Under the pieces are notes generated by a model that worked only from the letters and a program-made list of their open reading frames with translations, was not told the DNA's origin and ran no database searches. The position numbers were made by a program, and so were the translations under genes. A stretch of 64,000 nt of DNA from Aaosphaeria pasadenensis (Eukaryota; Ascomycota; Dothideomycetes; Pleosporales), in contig JAKLMB010000027.1 in the NCBI GenBank assembly GCA_022813625.1, forward strand, positions 372,001-436,000. Reading direction: 5' to 3'. Below, one piece after another: positions 10,723 through 21,400 of the stretch (its first letter is position 1; each line of letters starts with the position of its first letter).

Positions 10723-11525
10723 TGCGGAAGGCTATTTTGGCTAGGTTTTCAATAAGTTGAAATGGGCAACAATTTCGAAGAATTATGAAATACTGTGTGG
10801 AGGGAGGGACCAATGTGTCGTCAAACAAAGGATGCCTGAGAATTAAATACTACGAAGAGGAACTACCAACTAACGTTATTGCGGCGCGATATAGTGGGCC
10901 AACAGGGCACAGCTGTCAGCGCTTCTTTAGAGCAAATGTCGCCCGAGTACTTCGCCCTTCGCCGGCCTTTAGCTGATAGAATGCAAAACTTCCCGACTTG
11001 TAATGCAGTATTGAATGATGTCCAGATTGTACTTACTGCTGATGTCAGACAACCACTTTAGGATGTTTCTCCACAGTACCAAGCCTCCTCAAATTTACTT
11101 CGATCCAGGATCATAATGCTAAGCGCTGAGTTTCTCCTTCAATTCATACCAATGCTTGGATATATCCAAGTCAAATTTATATCGTTTACGATGTATTCTA
11201 GGAGGTACATGTCTAATGAATTTTTCAGAAGTAATAAGAAAACCATTGGTCTTACGAGATCTATATGAAGTGCCTCTCTCGTCGTGTTTGAAGGTATATC
11301 ATTGAGGTTACTGTAGTCAGGAGATAGAGCCACTCTATGTTGCTTTGAAACTATGGCGTGTTTGCCTATCCAACCACTTGAAAATCCGTGTATAAAGGCA
11401 TTGCCCCGGCAGAGATTGATTCCAGATCGAAAAAAAAAGGTCTGCAGACCCAGGCCTGGACATGAATCTTGACTCTTGAGCAGGTGAAGTGTGAGGGGGG
11501 TTTTGCGCTGGTTTTGCAGGAATGA
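10723..11525. other. Intergenic region without a supported gene
   Basis: AT-rich; holds the promoter of the alpha/beta hydrolase (minus strand). No frame with protein-like features was found. Confidence 0.5.
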
Positions 11526-12014
11526 TCAAGAGGTCAACCACACTTGCAAACTGCTTAGCTTCAGCATCCCAGACTCTCCATCTCTTTCGTATCTCGCATG
11601 TGCCGCCATGCCTTTTTGGACTTCAGGCGATTTTTCCGGCCAGTATGTTACATTTCCCAGGATCATCACCTCGTCTGCGTGGTCACCGAACGGGAAGACC
11701 TTAGTCGGGCGATGCAAACGTTTTGGTACGCCTTCCCACATTCCCAAGTGTACGTTCTTGATAGCTTCAAATATTGTATTAGAGCTGCTTGTGTCGAGGT
11801 GATGGTTCAACTTACCTTCCCTGCCACGAAATTCAGTTCCACTGGGAACAATCAGAACTCCGTTTTTGGTCCAACACTCTGAATATGCGACATGACTACC
11901 TTGTCTATCAACTTGAGTGTAGTAATTCTTGATGAATGCTTGTATCTCAGGATCGATTGTATACCCCGGAGGATACTCTGACTCGTGTGGATCAGTATCA
12001 CCTTCGAGCGTCAT
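11526..12014 (-). CDS. SnoaL-like / NTF2-fold protein
   Basis: Exons on the minus strand are 12014-11816 and 11764-11526, with a 51-bp intron, giving 145 aa. The intron is an in-frame stretch with GTAAGT/AG borders. Removing it restores the expected turn EFRGREAIKNVHLGMWEGV, so the read-through version is judged an artefact. The cone-shaped NTF2-like (SnoaL) fold is used by polyketide cyclases, small isomerases and dehydratases. Visible features are an N-terminal helix (IDPEIQAFIKNYYTQVD), a strand pair with YSECWTKNGVLIVPSGTEFRG, and later strands DEVMILGNVTYWPEK and GMLKLSSLQVWL. Many fungal members sit in secondary-metabolite clusters. It is divergently transcribed from the PRISE-like reductase, suggesting co-expression. 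Confidence 0.8.
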   Translation of the reverse strand: MTLEGDTDPHESEYPPGYTIDPEIQAFIKNYYTQVDRQGSHVAYSECWTKNGVLIVPSGTEFRGREGKLNHHLDTSSSNTIFEAIKNVHLGMWEGVPKRLHRPTKVFPFGDHADEVMILGNVTYWPEKSPEVQKGMAAHARYERDGESGMLKLSSLQVWLTS

Positions 12015-12500
12015 AGTGAAGAGGCGCTGAAGGGTTGCGCAACGCGCCCTACGTGGAAAGCAGGGAGTACATGTAGCGCACTCAAACCATAAATGACAAC
12101 AACAACCACCTCTTTGAGCCAATTAACTTTCTCCGATAATGAACTTCCCCGGAAATCCATAGACGAGCCCATTCCGATGGATTTCCCCAGGACCGTTAGG
12201 GATACCTTCCACGAGTCATGGCGGGGTTCAAATGCGGGGATTTGCTAGTCAGTCCGCCTTTGGATAATATCTTCCGCTCGCGTTGACAGGAAAGCCTGCG
12301 ATCAGCAAATGGAAATGGAGTACGCTAATTCTGATGAGCTCTTGGGGAGTTTGTTTGCATGTGGTCGGAACGTAGCCGCTCAAGCGCGTTCCGGGGCGTG
12401 CAAGTACAAAGCCCGCATACTGCGCCGTCACCGGTCCCATGTATTCTAACTTTGTGAACATATAGACAGTATTGCCGTTCTAGCCTCCGAAATCTTAACC
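12015..12500. promoter_or_regulatory. Divergent intergenic promoter region (SnoaL-like / PRISE-like)
   Basis: This 486-bp interval separates two head-to-head genes, the SnoaL-like gene on the minus strand and the PRISE-like reductase on the plus strand. Shared bidirectional promoters are common in fungal metabolic clusters. I could not single out a specific activator site. Confidence 0.45.
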
Positions 12501-13781
12501 ATGGCACCGACAGGGAATCACGCGTTGATTTATGGCGCGTCTGGTATCTCAGGATGGGCTATCGTGAATGCTATCTTGAATGGCTACCCTTCCAAAGATA
12601 CGTTTTCAAAAGTGACGGCACTCGTTAACAGGCCGTTGTCAAGAGACATGGCATTGTGGCCAGATGATCCGAGGTTACAGATTGTTTCAGGTATTGATCT
12701 GCTCAAGGGGGGCCAGGAGGAGCTTGAGCAGAAGATAAAAGACAATGTGAAGGATGTTGAAAGTGTCTCTCAGGTGTATTTCTACTGTGAGTACTTTTCC
12801 AACGAGCCGGGGGGGGGGGGGGGATAAAACAGTTAACTCAAGGTTGAATAGCTTACAAACAGACCGACGACAATGACCTTGAGTGCAAAACGAACGAAGC
12901 TATGCTTGAGCGAGCTGTGACAGCTATAGAGCACTTGTCTTCGAAGCTCTCCTATGTTGTCCTTCCCTCAGGGACTAAGATCTACGGGTGCCAAATGCTC
13001 GACAAATTCCCATTTGCAAACGACTTGCCACTGAAGGAAACACTCCCTCCCATTCCCGAACCGGCGCTATCGCAGCTCTTCTACTACAACCAGATTGATT
13101 GCTTGAAGCGCATATCTAAAGGGAAGAACTGGAATTGGTGTGAGGTCCGACCTGACAATATCATTGGCTTTGTACCGAACAACAATGCTTATTGTCTTGC
13201 CCAAACACTTGCGCTCTACCTTTCGCTGTACCGTTCCATAGAGGGCGAAGGAGCCAAAGTTCCATTCCCTGGAACCGAAAAGTCTTGGGCGAACAAATAC
13301 AACGAATCACCACAAGATATGGTTGCGCATTTCTCCATCCATGCATCATTGCATCCCGAGAAGACCGCTTCAAAGAGCTTCAATGTCGGTGGGCAGGAGG
13401 ATACTTGGAGCGGGAAATGGCCAGTCATTGCGGGATATTTCGGCCTAAAAGGTACGGGTCCCGAAAAGGACTCACCCCAGCCAGGAGCCTACATTGCTGC
13501 GCATAGAAATGAATGGGATGAATTGGAAAAGAGATACAGCCTCAAAAAGGGGTCTGTCGACAGCGACATTACACATCCTGGATTCCAAGTAAGTCTGATG
13601 CTGTTCTGTTGGTTGATATCCGCCTAATGTTATGTAGTACTACATCATGACGATGTTCGACTTCGATCGACAGATGAGTATGGAAGCGTCCCACAAAGTG
13701 GGCTACACAGAGGAAATTCGCACTCCTGAGACCTGGAAAATTGCTTTTGACCGGATGAGGAAAGCCAAAGTGATCCCTTAA
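12501..13781 (+). CDS. PRISE-like short-chain reductase (progesterone 5-beta-reductase/iridoid-synthase family)
   Basis: Exons are 12501-12786, 12852-13588 and 13638-13781, giving 388 aa. It is an atypical SDR of the PRISE type, which reduces enones with NAD(P)H. The Rossmann glycine motif YGASGISG is at 10-17 and VNRPLSR follows at the cofactor-selecting strand. Instead of the classical YxxxK pair it has the PRISE arrangement: a Lys in GTKIYG (K138) and a Tyr in LFYYNQID (Y173 or Y174). VRPDNIIGF and FNVGGQEDTWSGKWP are further family signatures. Fungal relatives include enzymes in epipolythiodioxopiperazine and other clusters, such as SirQ-like proteins. Intron 1 contains a 15-G run. It is head-to-head with the SnoaL-like gene and upstream of a P450. 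Confidence 0.9.
12809..12823 (+). repeat. Poly-G tract in intron 1 of the reductase
   Basis: Fifteen consecutive G residues inside a 65-bp intron, between the donor at 12787 and acceptor ending 12851. Such long G runs are rare in this window and are prone to sequencing or polymerase slippage. Confidence 0.9.
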
Positions 13782-14686
13782 TTAACGGGAGTGCATTGGA
13801 TAGCTATCAAGTTTTGTTGTGTGCACAGCTACGATTACGATATATCCTACAGCGACAAGGTTGCATCCTGCGAATATGAGTATTTTCCGCAATAGCCAAA
13901 TCGATATATGTTGTATGCACATTTCAAGAAGTTTCTATGCGGAGAATCAGCGGAGAAATGTTAGATTCAATTGGGACCTGACTAGCTTGAGAGAATGAAT
14001 CAGTGTCCCATGATGGCAACGTAACGTAACCAAAGAGATGGTGTATTAATGGTGTAGAGATGCATCCACGTTTTCCCCACACAACCGAACTGCGGGGTTT
14101 TCGGATACAGATACCTACCCTACCTGCCTCCTAGTCAGTTATAGAGGGGCACAAGGGGGAGAATCAGAATAACACCACAGCCGGGTGCTACGGTGCCACC
14201 TACACTAGCTTCCTCTTACCGCTTGCCATCTCCAACAACGTGACCTGGAATCCTGTCTTGATCCCATTAATTCCATTAATGTGCGAGAACAGCGGGAAAA
14301 GATGGAAATTCCTAATTCAAAATACTCATGTATGATAGCAGAATGGTCTATGCTCACGTCACCTCGTTTTGTGAGATTTCCAACTTTGATCAGCACACCC
14401 AAATCGCGGATATGCTTTGGCGAGACCGTGCCGTAACGTTCTGCCTGCCTTTTCAAGAGCTCACCAAATACGGGTTGGAGATAACCGCTTGTTGTAGCGT
14501 CTTTAGCGTCGATACAAGTCCCTGTGACCATTGAGCGATGGTTATATCTAAGCATCAGCGCGGGTCATCTCTCCTTGGATCTGTCTTATCGCTTCGCCAT
14601 TCGCTTGCCATTCGTATTGGATACGCACGTTTAAATTTCCTGTCTTTCGTGCTCTCAGCAACTTTCCAGCTTGTCTTTTCCCAAAA
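13782..14686. other. Intergenic region between reductase and P450
   Basis: No supported gene. A 116-codon frame on the minus strand (14205-14555) shows no domain. The 3' part is the P450 promoter. Confidence 0.5.
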
Positions 14687-16444
14687 ATGGGTCTTCTCGA
14701 TGAGGATCGCGTTCGGCAGATTGCTGTGTGGGCGCCTGTTGCAGTACGTCCATTGTGCCTCCCTTCAATATGCAGAGGCTAACGTTGTTGCTAGTTCATA
14801 GCATACTTTGTGCTGCTCTCAATATACAGGATCACTCTTCATCCTCTGGCAAAATACCCCGGACCTTTACTATGGCGAATTTCGCCAATCCCTTCAATCA
14901 TTTCCCTTTTGAAAGGTCGCATTTCATTCGATTACAAAGTGCTACACGACAAATACGGCCCAGTCGTCCGAGTGATGCCAAATGAGCTTTCCTTCAACAC
15001 CGCCAAAGCATGGGAAGACATTTATGGGCATCGTGTTGGCCTGGCCAATATGGATAAGGACCCAATCCACGTCGGTGCCGTTGAGGCCATTCCTGGAGCT
15101 ACCAATCTGACAATGGCGCCGGATATGCACCATGCGAGACAACGAAGAGCGCTTGCGCACGCTTTCAGCAAACAGGCTCTGCTTGAACAGGAGCCTATCT
15201 TGAAGGGTTACGTGAACCTGTTTGTGCGCAGATTACGGGAGATGGCACATCGAGGTGAAGCTGCTAATATGGTCTCGTGGTTCAACTTCTGTACATTCGA
15301 TATCATTGGGGATCTGAGCTTTGGCGAACCTTTCGGGTGCCTGAACGACGGTGAGCGCGTTAGAGCAAATCAATTGGTGAAATAGTACTGACTAGATAAC
15401 CAGGCGAGGGTAGCGAGTCTGCAAATTGGGTTGTCCTTATCTATGAATCAATTAAGGCTGGCGCTCTTGAACAAGCGACAAGACGGTTTGCGACACCTGG
15501 GTCTTGGGGACAGAGATTCTTCTTGTGGTGTATCCCTTCAATTATCCGCGAGCGAAGGACCAAGCATTTGCGCAATTCCACCGAGAAAACGGTCAGGCGT
15601 ATGAAAACCAAGACTGAGCATAGGGACTTCATTTGGTACATTCTCAAACAGCGAGAGAAGAAGAATGAGGTGTCTGATGATGAAGTCATTATGAATGCTG
15701 CTCTTTTCATGTTGGTCACCCACAATGCTTGTTTGAAAAGTACTAACGAACTATAGTGTCGCAGGCAGCGAAACCACCGCCACCGAACTTTGCGGTCTCA
15801 CGAACTATCTTCTACGAAACCCAGAAATCTTCAAGAAACTGAAGAATGAGCTTCGTTCCGCATGCAAGACCGAAGCAGACCTCAATATGGATGTTCTGGG
15901 AAACCTCCCCTACATGAACGCCTGCATCGAAGAAGGTCTTCGCATCTTTCCACCCGTGCCAATTGGGCTCCTGCGAACTGTTCCCAAGGGTGGGTCCCTG
16001 ATTGATGGAAACATTGTCCCTGAGAATGTGAGTACATTGACACATGAGATAGCTTTCAACACAAGCTAACCTGAACAATAGACTTCAGTGTGTGTATCTT
16101 CATGGGGAGCGGCACACTCGTCATCCAACTTCGCCAATCCCGACGCTTTTATTCCCGAGCGATTCCTAGAGTCTCCCGAATCAAAGTCGCGGTACGGCAA
16201 CGACATCAAGAAAGCAGCCCAGCCGTTCTCCCTTGGTCCCCGTGGTTGTATCGGCCGGAATCTGACTTATGTGGAGCTGAGGTTGATCCTTGGGGCGTTG
16301 CTCTGGAATTTCGATCTCGAGTTCGCAGACGGAGCTCCGCTCTGGAATCCAAAGAATGAGTTTAAGGGGCTCAGGGCTTACAACACATGGGAGAAGAGCC
16401 CATTGATGGTAAAGCTGACCGATATTCGCAAGGCTCCTGCTTGA
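14687..16444 (+). CDS. Cytochrome P450 monooxygenase
   Basis: Exons are 14687-14743, 14795-15350, 15404-15710, 15757-16027 and 16082-16444, giving 517 aa. The N-terminus has an ER-anchor helix (about 13-32) followed by the proline-rich HPLAKYPGP hinge. Diagnostic motifs are all intact: I-helix AGSETT (about 309-314), K-helix E366-G-L-R369, PERF (422-425) and the heme loop FSLGPRGCIG with Cys453 as the thiolate ligand. The general type resembles isotrichodermin C-15 hydroxylase/benzoate-hydroxylase-like fungal P450s; the substrate is unknown. Intron 3 was placed at GTTGGT because this gives the canonical NAALFIVAGSETT. It follows the PRISE-like reductase in the same direction and faces the second rhodopsin-like gene tail to tail. 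Confidence 0.93.
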
Positions 16445-16800
16445 AATTTCAAATGGGAAACTATTCCTCGTTTTTAGGCATTGTATGCACAAAGCTGCAT
16501 GTAAAATTTTGCTCAAGATTGGCTTCGATCCAGATGTTGAAACAGACATCAATGTAGGTCACTTCAATGTAGTCCAAGGAACTTATAGCGCTTCGGTACT
16601 CAATATAGATATGAACGTAGCACAGTTGCTGTTTCGATCAAACCTTACATGAAGCTGAACCTGGCTAGTCATGTTTGCTACTTCAAGAGCGAGATCGTGC
16701 GAGCAAGGGATAATGTGGGAGGTACGACACGAGTGAAGTGCAGGTACAAATCTACTTAAAAATGGGTTTGCGCAATAATTCTGACTAATTAATGGAAGGC
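16445..16800. other. Convergent intergenic region
   Basis: Shared 3' region of the P450 (plus) and the rhodopsin-like gene (minus). No coding signal. Confidence 0.5.
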
Positions 16801-17966
16801 TCATACATGTTCGACTGTACTGCGTGACTCTAAGCAATACCCACTCACATCCTGCAAATCCATTGGGACAATGGTCTGAGGCCTCGCACTTGATCTCGAC
16901 TTGGTGAAACTGAAGCTTGAACTACCTCTTGCTGTCCTGCAATTTCCGCAAGATAACATTCCCTTGTAGTGAGGCAATGCACAAACAATCACCGCAACGT
17001 TGGGCTCGAGAATGAGCCAGACAGCTAATAGATTCGTTTTAACGCCAAGGTCTGGGGATAATGCGTACACGGTTCGTAATATGTCGAAGATGATGTGGAC
17101 TACTACCAATCCAAATATAAGGGTGATGCCGACGCGCTGTGGTGTTTCGAGTGCAAGCATTCTCGTGTTTACCATATATACAGGTAAAGACATTACTAAA
17201 TTGACGTCAGACATTGCAGCAATGAGGAGTCATACTTAGTTTTTACGTACATACAATGCCCCCTATGGAATTCAACACAGACCAAATAATTAAGATTGCT
17301 CTGGCAGTGCCGATACTCATCGTTTCACACGCACCTTTACGCGTATCAGCATATGCATAGATGGTTCGAGGACACAATATCGGTGAACATACCAAAAGTT
17401 AAGATGTCGCTTGGGTTACCACATCTCCAAAGAGTCATGAGAATTGTGACACAGAAGCTCAAAGCGGTGAATATAGTGATGCCACACCACCACATTCTAA
17501 ACCGGGAGCTGATGTTGAACAAGCGCCAGAATAGGGCCAGAAAGCTCGCTTTTACCAAGTAGATCACGAACCAGAAAAGGAACAACATGGCCAACTCTAC
17601 GTGATTAGAATAGTTAAGTTGTTCAAATGTCGGCATCTCATCGGTCAGTCCTAGCGCATAAGACTGCGCTTGAACTTCCACGGGCAGGTATATGAGGCAA
17701 GTAATATTCAGAGGTATCAATAAGATGGCAGACATTGCGTTCAGGAGATCGTCTAGCGTGAGACTGTGCACCTTTCGCCAATGAATGATCAAGCGGCCCA
17801 TAGTCAGGAGCACGCTTAAAACTGTGGTCGTCCATCCCAGTATCTGGACACAGGTCAGTGCCATGCAGTTTGGAGCATGAGGTATTCTTACAGTCAACTG
17901 ATCGATAGAAACGATGTTGAGATGATTCAGTATTTCTGGATCCTGAATTCGTCCATCTGCACCCAT
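16801..17966 (-). CDS. Second fungal rhodopsin-like integral membrane protein
   Basis: Exons on the minus strand are 17966-17892, 17843-17393, 17334-17251 and 17195-16801, giving 334 aa. It is a seven-TM protein of the same fungal rhodopsin-like superfamily as the 5.9-kb gene but is clearly divergent. Landmarks are QILGWTTTVLSVLLTMGRLI-type TM1 (intron removed between T and I), LTLDDLLN, the LFLFWFVIYLVKASFLALFWRLF helix, a short exon with WSVLNSIGGI joining VLMSLPVYMV, and LILEPNVAVIVCALP in the last helix. The family's usual N-x-x-x-D aspartate is Gly here (NSIGGI). An upstream in-frame ATG at 18005 would add 13 residues; 17966 has the better context. The tail is Ser/Arg-rich. It may act as a sensor, with unknown ligand. 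Confidence 0.82.
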
Positions 17967-19169
17967 CTTCGACCGGTTAAATGACAGAAACCCATCAGAC
18001 AACATGCGACAGCGTTTACCTATTTCAATATTGGTTTCCGAGTGCTTTCTTCTGAAGTCAACAAAGAAAAGATCTCAAGCGGCATCGAGGGAAGGCTTCG
18101 TTCCGTTGAACGAAGGCGTAGCGTGGCGTCCGCTCCCTTATCAAGTTTATCAGATGTGGTTGTCGATCATAGGGAGATTCTTTGTGTGAAAGTGCATCCC
18201 CATCATTGGTCGAGAATATGGAATCAGGTTTAGACTTGTGAATTTCACGTCTTTGCGCGCATGGAATAGGATGCGGCGCGGAAATCACTCGAGAATCATA
18301 TGACGCGCCACGCACATATACGCATATCAATGTGATCCTGGTAAATGCACTATGGCCGCAATGTCGACTACTAACATGACACTCTTCTGTCTGGGAATTT
18401 CTTGCATAATTTTAGCACACGGTTTGAGTTTTTGAATGTGTTTTGAGAAGAAATTCAGAGCACGATCACTGTGCCGTGTCGACGCAGGCTTGCGGCGTAG
18501 CCATGTGATCGACTCCTTGGTTCCACGGTAGGGGGAACTTCATTCGAAGTTGCAATCAACAGCAATGGTGAACGAATTTTGGATCCTGATTAGAGGCTGC
18601 CTTATCAAATAGTAGGATACAAAACATTTCTGTAGCCCGCATGCCAACTGATGTTATAGTGAGAATTGTTGCTTGCAGCTACTCTCGCCCCTGGGACTAG
18701 TCTCGGAATATATCATCTAATGCATGTACTCATCTTTCAAGGGAAGTACGTCTGACTACCGCCATAATTACACAAGACTAGGTATCAAGCCTTATCGTAA
18801 TTTATCGACGGTTGCATGATATTGGCCAACCAAAACAGGTAGATGTTCTCGTTCTTGGGACGTATCTATTTGCCTGCATAAATTATATGCATGTCAACCA
18901 ACTAAGTCTCTTTAGTGCTAGCGCGGCGAGCTGAATCGTGTGTGCCAGTGTAAGTTCAACAGTTTGCCTGAGCAGTGGGCGAGCTATAATTCGAGAATAG
19001 TCATAGAGCGCCCGAATTGTTGCCTGAGGATGCTGAGTAGGCTGAGTATGCATATATAAGGAGCTATCTTCACGGCACCATCTGTAACGCAGCAATCCAC
19101 TCTGAATCCATACTCAATAGCTTCTGCCTCCACACTCCACGTTCTTTCTCCACAACTTGCGGGTTAAAA
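17967..19169. other. Intergenic region without a supported gene
   Basis: About 1.2 kb with no convincing frame. It holds the promoters of the divergent rhodopsin-like (minus) and deoxyribosyltransferase-like (plus) genes. Confidence 0.5.
19053..19060 (+). promoter_or_regulatory. TATA box candidate
   Basis: TATATAAG about 110 bases upstream of the ATG at 19170, close to consensus. Confidence 0.45.
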
Positions 19170-19667
19170 ATGCCCACAACTAAATCTCCGAGATTCTTTG
19201 TTCTCCAAGCCCCATCAAGATCGGCTATTGACACACCATCGATCATTTTATACGGTAGTATCGAAGGAAATGTCAAAGTCACCTGGCAGTCATCTTTAGC
19301 CTCGTCATTATCAGATCTCTCAATCACTATACTGGACCCTCGACGTGATGATTGGGACAGCACCTGGGTCGAAGACATTAAATTCCCAAAATTCAAGGAG
19401 CAAGTGGATTGGGAAATGGACCATGCTAAGGTCGCCGACATTATTGTGTACCACTTTGTGCCCGGCACACCGGCAGCAATCACATTGTTGGAGTTGGGAA
19501 TGTACGCCGGCACAGGGAAAGCCATAGTCTGTTGTCCTCCAGGATATGCAAAGAGAGGAAATGTTCAAATTGTATGTTCCAGATATGGCATACCGTTGGT
19601 GGAGACATTGCCGGCTCTGGAAGGGAAGATCAGGGAACGACTTGCAGAGAGGTTTGGCGATTCGTGA
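19170..19667 (+). CDS. Nucleoside 2-deoxyribosyltransferase-like protein
   Basis: An intronless gene of 165 aa. It resembles the Nuc_deoxyrib_tr_2 family, a Rossmann-like fold related to nucleoside 2'-deoxyribosyltransferases and nucleotide N-glycosidases. The order of features fits: an early strand SIILYGSIEGN, a strand plus Asp/Arg loop ITILDPRRDDWDSTW, a helix with QVDWEMDHAKVADIIVYHF, and the signature TLLELGMYAGTGKAIVCCPP, in which the Glu (ELG) is the usual catalytic nucleophile. The C-terminus has RYGIPLVETLPALEGKI. It may move or hydrolyse nucleoside bases, but many fungal members are uncharacterised. It stands alone, with no nucleotide-salvage neighbours. Confidence 0.82.
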   Translation: MPTTKSPRFFVLQAPSRSAIDTPSIILYGSIEGNVKVTWQSSLASSLSDLSITILDPRRDDWDSTWVEDIKFPKFKEQVDWEMDHAKVADIIVYHFVPGTPAAITLLELGMYAGTGKAIVCCPPGYAKRGNVQIVCSRYGIPLVETLPALEGKIRERLAERFGDS

Positions 19668-19954
19668 TATCACATGAGCCTGCCCTGATGTGGCTTCAAT
19701 ACAGCAACAAGATGCTGAATTGTCTTTGTAATTTCATACTATCTCATGTATCTTTCCCGGACCGTGTTAAGAACCCAAGATTACCCCTCCTAATTTACTG
19801 AACCTCAGCCAACCCAAATAGTTCCCACAAAATGCTCACAAGATCTTCTACAGCGAACCTTACTTTGCACAAATTATACGTGGCAAGAACAGTACTATAC
19901 CAAGATAAGGGTTAGATAGGAAGACTATTCTGTTGAAAAAAAACCCAATTTAGC

Positions 19955-21400
19955 CTACAAGAAATGCCCAAATATATGTTCTTCAGAAACTTGAGATCGC
20001 TGAAGACCCCACCCGACAAGTGGGTTCTCGTTGCTTTCACGCATTACAAACTTCCTGCACAGCTCCTCATCCGGCAATCCATCCCCTAACCCTCCACCTG
20101 CGGGAACCTTAAGTTCGAAATGTTCTAGAGCTTCGAACTTTCTCAAAACATTCAGCGCCTGCTCCCAGCTCTCATCATTTGGAGCGTGTAGGTATGGAGA
20201 GTAGAATACTAGCCAGACCAAAGTAGGGCGTAGATGCTCGACAAGGACCTCTAGTTCTGCGATCGTCATCGGCACGTTGCGAAGGTACATTCTCCGTAGC
20301 TTTGGAGAGAATGGTATAGGAGATGGGAGAAGATCGACGAGAGAGACAGTCGGAATCTCGAGAAAGCATGGGTAGTTGTCAAGACTAAGATGTAACTCGG
20401 TGATCTGGGGATTGTGGTAAAATGAATTAGTTAAAGCAGCAAGAGCTGCCATCTCGTCCCGCGGCCGATCATTGTTCTCAGCCAAGCTTCCTCTTCGTGC
20501 CCATTCCCTTGCAGAGAAGTAAAGTTTCTTGGAAGCACTCAAGGTTGTACTGATTGCTTGAAGTTGTTCCGTAGACATTCGCAGAGAGCGCAGATCGGAA
20601 GGTACGGTGACGTTGATCTCGAAGTGATATGGACGGATCGTAGTCTTTTCTAGAGCCATGAAAAGATCAGGAATGATATGCACGGGTGGCTGGGTACTAA
20701 TGGCCGTATGGAAGGAGCCCTTCCACTCACTAGTCGCCAGGCATCGACTGGTGAGGCCTTCATCTGTCGCCAACGCTTTCCACCAACGACCAGGCATAGC
20801 CAGCCTTTCGGTACTATCCTTCATAACAATGATTTTTAGGGCAGATAGCTTTTTGAGAGCCGGAACAAGTGCCGAGAGCCAATTTGTGCCATCAAGAAGA
20901 TTCTGTTGGCTTTTGTATAATTCTGTGTACTCGGTGTGCGCCTTGGCCAATATCTGCTGATATCTGGTTGCTTTTTCGTGATTGTAATCTTCATTTGTCG
21001 CTTCTAACCATTCATCACATACTCTCTGAACAGTGTCCAGCTGTTCAGAAAAGCCTCCACGTTCGAGATCCTCAAGCAAGATTTCGAGCTCCGTGCCGTT
21101 GTGTTCAGCAAAATCCTGGAAGCTATCTGCTAGCATCCCATCATAGTAGCTCACATTGAACAAAAGTCTTCTAACAGTTTTCGAAAATACGGCATGTGAA
21201 GCAATAGATTCAAGCTCTTGAAATGATTGCTTGGTGAGTCGAAGCTCAACTTGGGTGAGCAAGAAGGAAGAGCTAACGTCATGAAATCGTTTAGATACAA
21301 GACGTACACTTTGGATATCCTTGTGTGCCGAGTATTTGGCAAGGTAAGAGAAACAATATCCCAATAACTCGTTTGGGAGGTCCTGGAATGTTATGGACAT
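19955..21400 (-). CDS. F-box protein
   Basis: A single exon of 481 aa if translation begins at the ATG of MSITFQDLPNELL; the frame is open further upstream to 21508, but that extension reads as a hydrophobic 5' leader and the F-box would normally be N-terminal. The F-box occupies about residues 4-45 (DLPNELLGYCFSYLAKYS and SVRLVSKRFHDVSSSFL). F-box proteins dock to Skp1 in SCF ubiquitin ligases and recruit targets with the rest of the chain. The remainder contains scattered LRR-like strands (ALKKLSALKIIVM, ITELHLSLDNYP, LRRMYLRNVPMTIAELEVLVEHLR) typical of large fungal F-box families. The target is unknown. Confidence 0.85.
   Translation of the reverse strand: MSITFQDLPNELLGYCFSYLAKYSAHKDIQSVRLVSKRFHDVSSSFLLTQVELRLTKQSFQELESIASHAVFSKTVRRLLFNVSYYDGMLADSFQDFAEHNGTELEILLEDLERGGFSEQLDTVQRVCDEWLEATNEDYNHEKATRYQQILAKAHTEYTELYKSQQNLLDGTNWLSALVPALKKLSALKIIVMKDSTERLAMPGRWWKALATDEGLTSRCLATSEWKGSFHTAISTQPPVHIIPDLFMALEKTTIRPYHFEINVTVPSDLRSLRMSTEQLQAISTTLSASKKLYFSAREWARRGSLAENNDRPRDEMAALAALTNSFYHNPQITELHLSLDNYPCFLEIPTVSLVDLLPSPIPFSPKLRRMYLRNVPMTIAELEVLVEHLRPTLVWLVFYSPYLHAPNDESWEQALNVLRKFEALEHFELKVPAGGGLGDGLPDEELCRKFVMRESNENPLVGWGLQRSQVSEEHIFGHFL

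Noticed and set aside
11765..11815. Read-through version of the SnoaL-like gene including this in-frame segment
   Set aside because: The segment has GTAAGT/AG borders and its removal restores the family-like GREAIKNVHLG junction.
14205..14555. 116-codon minus-strand frame upstream of the P450
   Set aside because: No recognisable feature; lies in the P450 promoter.
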